DNA of 11,230 nucleotides, from positions 1 through 11,230 of the forward strand of contig CAJTSU010000115.1 of the NCBI GenBank assembly GCA_910579055.1. The letters are read 5' to 3'. Below the pieces are notes generated by a model. It was given only the letters and a program-made list of their open reading frames with translations, did no database searches and had not been told where the DNA came from. Below, in pieces: positions 1 through 5,834 of this stretch. A program made the translations under genes and the position numbers. The first letter of the stretch is position 1. Every line of letters begins with the position of its first letter. Source of the DNA: an uncultured Mailhella sp. (GTDB lineage Bacteria > Desulfobacterota > Desulfovibrionia > Desulfovibrionales > Desulfovibrionaceae).

Positions 1-16
1 TATTCACGACTTGCGG

Positions 17-39
17 GCGGTCTTGCAGAGCAAGACCGC
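17..39. repeat. Perfect hairpin downstream of the last gene
   Basis: Seen: GCGGTCTTGC at 17-26 is exactly complementary to GCAAGACCGC at 30-39, leaving a 3-base loop (AGA). It lies about 70 bases after the stop codon of the minus-strand gene ending at 109. No T-tract follows on either strand, so it is not a textbook intrinsic terminator. It could still block 3' exonucleases, or belong to a repeat or a gene beyond the window edge. Confidence 0.6.
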
Positions 40-68
40 GGGAAGCGCTGTGCAAAGCATTTCCCTTA

Positions 69-97
69 TGTTTCGGCCCACAGGCTTCACGCCTCCG
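69..97 (+). repeat. Copy 1 of a short imperfect dispersed repeat
   Basis: Seen: 29 bases ending in TTCACGCCTCCG match 11148-11176 at 24 of 29 positions in the same orientation. Both copies are intergenic: this one lies just after the stop of the gene ending at 109, the other upstream of the response regulator. The shared 3' block CACGCCTCCG is identical. Two copies in 11 kb suggest a genome-wide intergenic repeat, but chance or composition bias is possible. Confidence 0.4.
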
Positions 98-108
98 AAT
101 GTCCCATC

Positions 109-858
109 TCACCACTGCGCCGCCAGCGCGTATAGAAGCATGTTCAGGGCGGAACCGTATCGGGTATACCCGTCAGGAACTTCAAACAGCTCTTTCCCCA
201 TGTCAAGCCCGCTGCTCCGGATATTCTTCAGCAACACAGTCCCCCTGGGAGAATCAGGAGCATCCCAGCTTCGAAGTTCATCCACGCGAACCGGTAAAAA
301 CGGCAGATGCGAGCAATTCCACTCTTCCAGCGCCACGTCTGAGGCATCCCCCATGAACGTTACCATGTATAAGATGCGCTCCCGCTTACAAGGCAAACCA
401 TCAACTGGCGCGGTGGGCAGGGCCTCCCGTTTCTCTTCCCGGATTGTCAGCGCGGGCACGCCAAAAGGCATGAACGCCGCCGCCACGGAAGGCAGCAAGT
501 CTGCGGCGTTGCGTTCGTTGCCCTGCGTAGGAATGGTGACGTAGGCCGACAATCCATACGACACGACAAACAGCGCTTTCTCTTCCGGCCGCAATATGGC
601 CGAAAACATCCCGGCGCGCCCCAGTGCAAAATCCAGACGAACGCGGTACGCGCCGCTCTCCGTTTCCCGGAGCAACGAGGCGGAACCAATGGGGAAGTCT
701 TCTCCCCGATCGCTTCGATACGTCAGATCCGCAGTATATTGCGCGGCCCCCGAAACAGGTTCCGCAGCAACGCCAAAACAAAGCGGCGCACAAATGATGC
801 CCCACAGTACCAGACTCACCCGCAGAACAGAACGTCCCCACATAATGATAAACTTCAT
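109..858 (-). CDS. Secreted protein of unknown function, possibly LolA-like/DUF4412-like fold
   Basis: A 249-residue predicted exported protein. Residues 1-32 look like a signal peptide: MKF, an Arg at 13, a hydrophobic stretch to about 29, and likely cleavage near the Ala-Ala at 31-32. The rest alternates short polar and hydrophobic segments as in a beta-rich periplasmic protein. The tail at 225-233 (FEVPDGYTR) resembles the 'F-x-[IV]-P-x-G-Y' ending of DUF4412-type proteins; this is a weak family guess. Cys157 and Cys182 could form a disulfide. I chose ATG at 858 because AAAGG lies 7 bases before it. An in-frame TTG at 876 overlaps the preceding stop and is a less likely start. It is the last gene of the mutS transcription unit, 14 bases after the lipoprotein gene. 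Location in the envelope is inferred; the function is unknown. Confidence 0.82.
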   Translation of the reverse strand: MKFIIMWGRSVLRVSLVLWGIICAPLCFGVAAEPVSGAAQYTADLTYRSDRGEDFPIGSASLLRETESGAYRVRLDFALGRAGMFSAILRPEEKALFVVSYGLSAYVTIPTQGNERNAADLLPSVAAAFMPFGVPALTIREEKREALPTAPVDGLPCKRERILYMVTFMGDASDVALEEWNCSHLPFLPVRVDELRSWDAPDSPRGTVLLKNIRSSGLDMGKELFEVPDGYTRYGSALNMLLYALAAQW

Positions 859-872
859 GCGTCCGCCTTTCC

Positions 873-1424
873 TCAAGGCCGGGGATTCTCAATTTGTTCT
901 GACTGCGACAGTATGTCGGACAGCGAAGGCTGTGAGATATGTGTTTCCGGCGCGCCCGGTACTGCCGACATTTCCGGGCTTGTCACGCCTACCGGAGAAA
1001 TCTGCGGAGGAAGGCCCGGCAGGGCATTCTGGACAGAAAGCCGCCAGCGGTACTCTTCCGCGCCGGAAGCCGGACAATAACGGAGAGAAAACGTCTCCGC
1101 CCCGGGAGCTTCCCATATATTCTCCCCTTCCACCCGGACACGTTCCTGGGGTACAAAGGGGCAGCCCTCACAACTTCCTTCCAGTGCCTGAAGTTCCAGC
1201 ACGACAGAAGCTACATTGCGCGTCGCCCCGCCGATGGAACCACGCACGAGCAGGCATCCCCCTTCGGTCTTTTCTACAAACACATGGCGCAGAGAAAATG
1301 ACAGCACGGACAGATCCGGTTCAGGAGCTGTCTTCCTGCCGCAGGCGCACAGCGCAATTAAGGCCAGACAAAGCGCCGCACGCAAGAAATGCACGCGCTG
1401 CACGTCATACAGTCTTTTCATCAT
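873..1424 (-). CDS. Lipoprotein of unknown function, coupled to mutS
   Basis: A 183-residue predicted lipoprotein. The start is an ATGATG doublet (1424 or 1421) preceded by GGGGAAAG; both choices lie inside the 3' end of mutS, giving a 17-20 base overlap and probable translational coupling. Counting from the second ATG, a short basic N-terminus and hydrophobic stretch end in a lipobox-like LCAC, with Cys27 as the lipidated residue. The residues after it (CGRKTAPEPDL) recall the CG-x-K-x-x-P start of LptM/YifL-type lipoproteins, though those are much shorter. The mature part carries four further Cys (56, 84, 87, 116, including C-x-x-C) and looks beta-rich, with YRWRLSVQN near 124 reminiscent of an Ig/FN3-type strand. 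A Pro/Ser-rich tail ends the protein. Its partner and role are unknown; the position behind mutS suggests shared transcription rather than shared function. Confidence 0.8.
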   Translation of the reverse strand: MMKRLYDVQRVHFLRAALCLALIALCACGRKTAPEPDLSVLSFSLRHVFVEKTEGGCLLVRGSIGGATRNVASVVLELQALEGSCEGCPFVPQERVRVEGENIWEAPGAETFSLRYCPASGAEEYRWRLSVQNALPGLPPQISPVGVTSPEMSAVPGAPETHISQPSLSDILSQSEQIENPRP

Positions 1425-4113
1425 TCTTTCCCCACAACATCTTCCATTCTGAAAGCAGCTTGAGCGCGGCAAGCGGCGTCAAGACATCCGGGTCCACGTC
1501 GCGCAGAGCCTGCACCAAAGGATGAGGCACATCAGGGGGGGCGAGTTCGGGTTCTCGCACAGGGCTTTCCGGGGCGGGCTTGCTGAGGCCTGGCAAAAGT
1601 ACGGATTCTACCCTGTACACCCCGGCCTTTCCCCGGCTCTGTTCAAGCTGGGCAAGAATATCCCGTGCACGTTGCACCACGGGCATGGGCACGCCCGCCA
1701 ATCTGGCAACTTCAATGCCATAACTGCGATCCGCAGGGCCGGGAATGAGCCGGCGCAGAAACACAATGTCCCCATTCCATTCTCGAATGGCGATATTCAT
1801 GTTGTGCACACCGGGGATAATGCCCTCCAATCCCGTCAGCTCATGATAGTGCGTAGCAAAGAGCGTACGGATGTGCCCTCCGGCCCGGCGGGCCAGTTCT
1901 TCCACCACCGCCCAGGCCAGGGCCAGCCCGTCAAAGGTGCTTGTTCCACGCCCTATTTCATCGAGAATGACCAGGCTGCGTTTGGTCGCCTGACGCAGGA
2001 TACGGGCAGTTTCCATCATTTCCACCATAAAGGTGCTCTGCCCCTGCGAGAGATTGTCCGACGCCCCCACACGGGAGAAGACACGATCCACCAGTCCGAT
2101 ACGGGCTTCGCCTGCGGGCACGAACGAGCCCATCTGGGCAAGAATGCAGATAATGGCCGTCTGCCGCAGTATAGTGGATTTCCCCGCCATGTTTGGTCCG
2201 GTAATGAGCAGCAGATGCCGCTCGTCATCCATATACAAATCGTTCGGAATAAAGGAGGAACGCCCGGTGACGGCTTCCACCACGGGGTGTCGCCCTTCCC
2301 TGATGCGGATCTCGCCCTCCTCGTGCATAACCGGACGGCACCAGTCAAGACGAGCGGCGCTTTCCCCGAGGGATTGCCAATAATCTACCCAGGCCAGCAA
2401 CTCCCCCATGAACAGCAAACGTTCACGCGCCTCCCCGATTCTGCTCCGCAAGTCCTGATACAGACGATACTCCAGGCTCTTGCGCGATTCCGCAGCGGAA
2501 AGCAATTTCTCTTCCAGTTCCTTGAGCTCCGGCGTGGTGAAACGCTCTGCGTTGACCAGACTCTGGCGGCGTTCAAAGCGCTCGGGGAGCTGTGTCTGGC
2601 GGGAACGGCTAAGCTCAAAGTAGTATCCGAAAACTCTGTTGTAGCCCATTTTCATCTTGGGCTGGCCGCACGCCTGCTGTTCCGCCGCAAGGAGCGCCTG
2701 AAGACGGCTTTCTCCGTGTTCAACCAGCTCCAGCAGTTCATCCAGTTCGGCATTGTATCCGGATCGGAACAAGCCGCCATCGGTAACTTGCAGGGGAGGT
2801 TCATCCACCAGGGCCTTTTCCAGCAAATCAGCAAGATCGTACATTCCGTCCCAGCGCCGGATCAAACGAAACAGGGCTGGAGGCAAAAAGTCGCCGCGCG
2901 CTTCTTCCGCGCTGGACAGTTCAGAAACATCCTCCGTGTTCAGCACGGCTTTTTTCACGGCAGGCAAGGCACTCAGACTGTCCCGCAGCGCGGCGAGATC
3001 TCGAGGCTGGCAGCGATTCAGGAAAATGCGCGTGGAAAGACGCTCCATATCATGCACGCCGTCCAGGGCCCGACGCAACTCCGTACGCATAACGGGTTTT
3101 TCCACCATATGGGCAACCACGGCCTGTGTCTCGGCAATAAGGGAAAGCTCTCGCCAGGGATAACGCAAACGTTCTTCCAGGAGTCTGCCCCCCATAGGGG
3201 TACGGGTCTGATCCAGTACCTGCCAGAGCGTCCCCACTCCTTTACGTCCATCAAGACGTCGGAACAATTCAAGATTACGTTCCGTAACTTCGTCCAGCAC
3301 CATGAAACGCCCCATATCCAGAGGATGAAAAGGGGCAAGATGACCGGAATCCTGCTTCTGGGTCTGTTCAAGATACGCGACAAGCGCTCCGCAGGCCTGG
3401 GCCAGCTCAGGCCGTTTGTCCAGACCCAGCGCACCTGGTTCGGCCACGCCCTGGGCCTTGAGCACCCGATTCAAAGCCTTTTTCGGTTCAAAGTGGCTTT
3501 GCCACGGTACACGCACCACCTGCGTGCCTGTTTGCAGGCCGAGGTGGGCCGGAGCCTTGGCCTGTTCGGCAAGAAGCAACTCGCGAGGCGCAAGCTTGAA
3601 CACCCATTGCCACAACTCGGGCTCACGGGAAGACTGGAGCCCGGACCACGCTCCCGTGGAAACATCCATCCAGGCAAAGCCCCCCGCGCCGCGTTCGTCA
3701 TTCCAGACCACCGCACCGAGATAATTGTGGGATTTCGCCACCAGGTTTGCGTCTTCCAGGGTTGTGCCCGCCGTCACCACGCGCGTCACGGCACGCTTGA
3801 CAAGGCCCTTGGCCGCACGGGGGTCTTCCACCTGATCGCACACGGCAATCTTGTACCCCTTGTCCACCAGCTGACAAATATAGGCTTCCGCTGCATGCCA
3901 GGGGACGCCGCACATGGGGATACTGTCGTCCCCGCTGCGATTACGGCTGGTCAGAGTAAGCTGTAATTCGCGGGAAGCCACCTCGGCGTCCTCGAAGAAC
4001 ATCTCGTAAAAGTCTCCCATGCGATAAAACAGCAGAGCATCGGGATACTCGGCCTTGACCTTGAGATATTGCTCATACATGGGAGTCAGCCTGGGCTGAT
4101 CTGCCTTTTCCAT
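1405..4113 (-). CDS. mutS: DNA mismatch repair protein MutS
   Basis: MutS recognises mismatches and small loops in DNA and, with ATP, signals repair through MutL. The 902-residue product is full length (E. coli MutS has 853). Seen in order: the mismatch-reading loop GDFYEMF, with Phe35 and Glu37 equivalent to the F-x-E wedge; connector and lever/clamp regions to about 600; Walker A GPNMAGKST at 639-647; the ABC signature region ASDNLSQGQSTF at 684-695; Walker B LVILDE at 714-719; GRGTSTFDG at 721-729; and the H-loop ATHYHEL near 753. The C-terminal DPDVLTPLAALKLL motif before the end fits the MutS tetramerisation tail. I chose ATG 4113 because GGAG lies 6 bases upstream and the alignment-conserved region begins a few residues later. 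The frame stays open another 125 codons upstream, but that stretch is GC-rich hairpin DNA and not MutS-like. No mutL lies in the window. Confidence 0.98.
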   Translation of the reverse strand: MEKADQPRLTPMYEQYLKVKAEYPDALLFYRMGDFYEMFFEDAEVASRELQLTLTSRNRSGDDSIPMCGVPWHAAEAYICQLVDKGYKIAVCDQVEDPRAAKGLVKRAVTRVVTAGTTLEDANLVAKSHNYLGAVVWNDERGAGGFAWMDVSTGAWSGLQSSREPELWQWVFKLAPRELLLAEQAKAPAHLGLQTGTQVVRVPWQSHFEPKKALNRVLKAQGVAEPGALGLDKRPELAQACGALVAYLEQTQKQDSGHLAPFHPLDMGRFMVLDEVTERNLELFRRLDGRKGVGTLWQVLDQTRTPMGGRLLEERLRYPWRELSLIAETQAVVAHMVEKPVMRTELRRALDGVHDMERLSTRIFLNRCQPRDLAALRDSLSALPAVKKAVLNTEDVSELSSAEEARGDFLPPALFRLIRRWDGMYDLADLLEKALVDEPPLQVTDGGLFRSGYNAELDELLELVEHGESRLQALLAAEQQACGQPKMKMGYNRVFGYYFELSRSRQTQLPERFERRQSLVNAERFTTPELKELEEKLLSAAESRKSLEYRLYQDLRSRIGEARERLLFMGELLAWVDYWQSLGESAARLDWCRPVMHEEGEIRIREGRHPVVEAVTGRSSFIPNDLYMDDERHLLLITGPNMAGKSTILRQTAIICILAQMGSFVPAGEARIGLVDRVFSRVGASDNLSQGQSTFMVEMMETARILRQATKRSLVILDEIGRGTSTFDGLALAWAVVEELARRAGGHIRTLFATHYHELTGLEGIIPGVHNMNIAIREWNGDIVFLRRLIPGPADRSYGIEVARLAGVPMPVVQRARDILAQLEQSRGKAGVYRVESVLLPGLSKPAPESPVREPELAPPDVPHPLVQALRDVDPDVLTPLAALKLLSEWKMLWGKNDEKTV

Positions 4114-4119
4114 GACCAT

Positions 4120-4123
4120 CTCC
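4120..4123 (-). promoter_or_regulatory. Ribosome binding site that fixes the mutS start
   Basis: Read on the minus strand, GGAG is followed by 6 bases (ATGGTC) and then the ATG at 4113. The upstream ATG at 4119 touches GGAG directly and has no usable spacing, so the MEKADQ start is preferred over MVMEKADQ. Confidence 0.7.
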
Positions 4124-4273
4124 GAAAAAGCTGGTTGAGATATCATATTCCGCAGAAGCATGCACTCTCTTCCAACGGAAAGCTGTAACACTGTTCTGAA
4201 ACACTCTATGTTAGCGTGGTGCTGAGAATAACCTTGACCGCCGGAGGCAGGCGCGTTAGCGCGTATGGAGCGA

Positions 4274-4313
4274 CGCCCCCCTGCCGCATGGTCATGCGGC
4301 AGGGAAAGGGGCG
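4274..4313. repeat. Long inverted repeat in the mutS leader
   Basis: CCCTGCCGCATG at 4279-4290 and CATGCGGCAGGG at 4293-4304 are perfect complements separated by GT, so the tip must open slightly. Five more pairs (4274-4278 with 4309-4313) extend the stem across a 4-base bulge. No T-tract follows in the mutS direction, so a terminator is unlikely. Confidence 0.75.
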
Positions 4314-4514
4314 GAGTGCGAGCGTAGCGTTTTCCGCGCAAAACGCAAGCGACAGCAAGTAGCGGCAAGGCCGATCGAACGTCATTGAGAGTTCGCGAAA
4401 GCAATGTCACGCGCAGCGGAACCGAGTGAAGCGCGGCTTCACGAGGCGCAAGCGAGCCGAACGTGGACACATGCTGGCTTTGCGGCAACGGAGGCTGCCG
4501 CCTGTGCCGCAGTA

Positions 4515-4543
4515 AAAATACACGTCTCGTACAGCGTTATCAA
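4515..4543 (-). promoter_or_regulatory. Candidate sigma-70 promoter for the mutS unit
   Basis: On the minus strand TTGATA (4543-4538) is separated by exactly 17 bases from TATTTT (4520-4515). The -35 matches the TTGACA consensus at 5 of 6 positions and the -10 matches TATAAT at 4 of 6. It lies directly downstream of the terminator of the previous unit and points at mutS, about 400 bases before its start. Transcription would begin near 4508. Confidence 0.55.
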
Positions 4544-4571
4544 CATGGTTCCATAATGGAGTCTTCTGAAA

Positions 4572-4615
4572 AAAAGATTGCAAGGGTATGCGTGAGCGTA
4601 CCCTTGCAATCTTTT
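4572..4615 (-). terminator. Strong intrinsic terminator after the HIT/LapA genes
   Basis: AAAAGATTGCAAGGGTA at 4572-4588 and its perfect complement at 4599-4615 form a 17-bp stem around a 10-base loop. On the minus strand the stem is followed by seven Ts (4575-4569). It starts 18 bases after the stop of the LapA-like gene. The A-tract and T-rich arm could give some activity on the other strand, but no plus-strand gene needs it. Confidence 0.93.
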
Positions 4616-4633
4616 CACATCTGAAAGGGAGAA

Positions 4634-5053
4634 CTAATCGAGAGAGTCAAGGGAGGAAGAAGCGCCCGTCTTGGCGGCACGCTGTTCGGCTGCTTCAAGC
4701 GCGGCCTGGAGTTCAGCCTTCTCCGCATTGAGCTTTTCCTTTTCGGCATCGGCGGATTCATGGGCGGCCTTCAGCTGCTTTTCCAAAGAGGCAATGCGGC
4801 GGCGGGCACCGGCAAGGCAACCGGTGGTGGTCATGCGATCCCACATGAGCATGAGCAGAACCATAAGCCCGCCCAGCGTGAAACAAATCAGCATAAGCGA
4901 GTACAGCGGCATGGGAATGGATTCCATGGGCTCCAGGAAAAGCAGGTCAAGACGCAACACCACAGGCTCAGAGAACGAACCCTGGTTCTGCACAAAGAAC
5001 ATCATAACGAAAAAAAAGACCAGTACCAGCAGGAATACCTTAATATAGCGCAT
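4634..5053 (-). CDS. LapA/DUF1049-like inner-membrane protein with coiled-coil tail
   Basis: A 139-residue membrane protein. Seen: a basic N-terminus (MRYIK), a first hydrophobic segment at about 6-22, a short loop with VQNQGSFSEPVVL at 21-33, a second hydrophobic segment at about 51-71 ending in WDR, and then a charged Ala/Glu/Lys-rich helical tail (about 82-127) with heptad-like spacing, predicted to be a cytoplasmic coiled coil. Two helices with an intervening 'Q/N-x-x-x-V' loop are the hallmark of the LapA/DUF1049 family, whose E. coli member helps control LPS synthesis with LapB. No lapB is visible, so an LPS role here is inference. ATG 5053 is chosen because AAGGAG ends 5 bases before it; a GTG at 5059 sits within that ribosome site. 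It follows the HIT gene by 29 bases and ends at the terminator. Confidence 0.85.
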   Translation of the reverse strand: MRYIKVFLLVLVFFFVMMFFVQNQGSFSEPVVLRLDLLFLEPMESIPMPLYSLMLICFTLGGLMVLLMLMWDRMTTTGCLAGARRRIASLEKQLKAAHESADAEKEKLNAEKAELQAALEAAEQRAAKTGASSSLDSLD

Positions 5054-5082
5054 TTCCACTCCTTTCTATGCCCTTGCGGGCG

Positions 5083-5610
5083 TCACGCGATCTGCCCGGG
5101 GGCGCTCCCAAGTCGTCTGAACACAGGATGCAGACGTTCCCGCGTTCTGTCCAGATGTTCGGGAATGACCCGCACGTCGTCCAATACCGCCATAAACGAA
5201 GAATCGCCGTTCCAACGCGGAACGACGTGCATGTGCACATGCTCCCGAATGCCCGCCCCGGCGGCCTCGCCGAGGTTGAGCCCCACATTGAGCCCCTGCG
5301 GGCAACAGAACTCGCGCAGTGCGCGGCAGGAAAGCTGAACCAGTTCCATCATTTCCGCGCTTTCTTCAGCGTCAAGTTCGGTAATATCCGGCACATGCCT
5401 GTAGGGAATGACCATCAGATGCCCCGCCGCATACGGGTAACGGTTGAGCATCACAAAAAGCCTGCGTCCACGCCAGACAACAAGGCGGCGCCGATCATCC
5501 TCGTCCCGTTCCGGCCCGGATTCCATGAGAGGAAGGCAGAACGCACACTCGCCGGATTTCGGCCCGAGAATATAGTCGATACGCCAGGGAGCCCAAATGT
5601 CTTTTGTCAT
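5083..5610 (-). CDS. HIT-family nucleotide hydrolase/transferase
   Basis: A 175-residue histidine-triad protein expected to act in the cytosol on the alpha-phosphate of adenine nucleotides, such as Ap4A or AMP conjugates. The opening WAPWRIDYI at 6-14 and the C-x-x-C at 22-25, which with His72 and a triad-region His probably binds zinc, are typical of the Ap4A phosphorylase-like/zinc-containing HIT branch rather than the short HINT proteins. Also seen: LNRYPYAAGHLMVIPYRHV at 55-73 and the triad HVHMHVV at 124-130, with His124, His126 and His128; the middle His is the usual nucleophile-adjacent residue. The exact substrate cannot be read from sequence. ATG 5610 is preferred because AAAGG lies 7 bases upstream and family similarity begins at once; a longer frame to 5682 has no such support. 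It heads a two-gene unit with the LapA-like gene. Confidence 0.92.
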   Translation of the reverse strand: MTKDIWAPWRIDYILGPKSGECAFCLPLMESGPERDEDDRRRLVVWRGRRLFVMLNRYPYAAGHLMVIPYRHVPDITELDAEESAEMMELVQLSCRALREFCCPQGLNVGLNLGEAAGAGIREHVHMHVVPRWNGDSSFMAVLDDVRVIPEHLDRTRERLHPVFRRLGSAPGQIA

Positions 5611-5834
5611 CCGCAAACCTTTAAAACCTTGTGCACCTTTGTTCTCGCCAGTTATCAAGCCTGTCGAGCGATCCGCCGACAAACTGACCCGATGGCGTTT
5701 CTTTCTCTAGCATGACCGAAGCTTGGCGGCAAGCGGCCAGGGAATACCCTTTTTTATTTTTCCGCCGGCGCAGATAACTATCACGTTCCGGCGCGTTTTT
5801 GGAGTGCATTTGACCGGCACCATACAGCACTCTT

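Larger units (their letters stand above)
4114..4514. other. Hairpin-rich non-coding region and probable 5' leader of mutS
   Basis: About 400 bases between the promoter-like site and mutS hold no supported gene. Seen: perfect inverted repeats at 4279-4290/4293-4304 (12 bp, extended by 5 bp at 4274-4278/4309-4313), 4327-4333/4340-4346 (7 bp, 6-base loop), 4426-4432/4436-4442 (7 bp, 3-base loop) and 4482-4487/4496-4501 (6 bp, 8-base loop). Recurrent AGCG/GCGAG words give it a different texture from the coding DNA on either side. If transcription starts near 4508, it would form a long structured mutS leader. It could equally be an intergenic repeat element that the mutS transcript reads through. 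I recognise no riboswitch class. Confidence 0.6.

Noticed and set aside
1522..3966. An 814-codon open frame on the plus strand opposite mutS
   Set aside because: It mirrors the codon pattern of mutS, has no recognisable domains or ribosome site, and mutS on the other strand is certain.
4187..4205. Direct repeat of AACACT spaced by 13 bases upstream of mutS
   Set aside because: Six-base repeats are expected by chance and no matching operator is known to me.
5767..5800. GC-rich inverted repeat (CGCCGG/CCGGCG) followed by five Ts on the plus strand
   Set aside because: The stem is only 6 bp around a long loop and the T-tract is on the strand with no genes, so a terminator role is not supported.
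5621..5809. Possible 62-residue minus-strand gene in the 224-base gap between the nucleotidyltransferase and HIT genes
   Set aside because: No convincing ribosome site, no recognisable motif, and the same frame continues as a shadow into the upstream gene.
5611..5834. Promoter for the HIT/LapA pair
   Set aside because: Candidates such as TTGCCG with a 17-base spacer to TAGAGA match too poorly to call, although the gap is large enough for a promoter.
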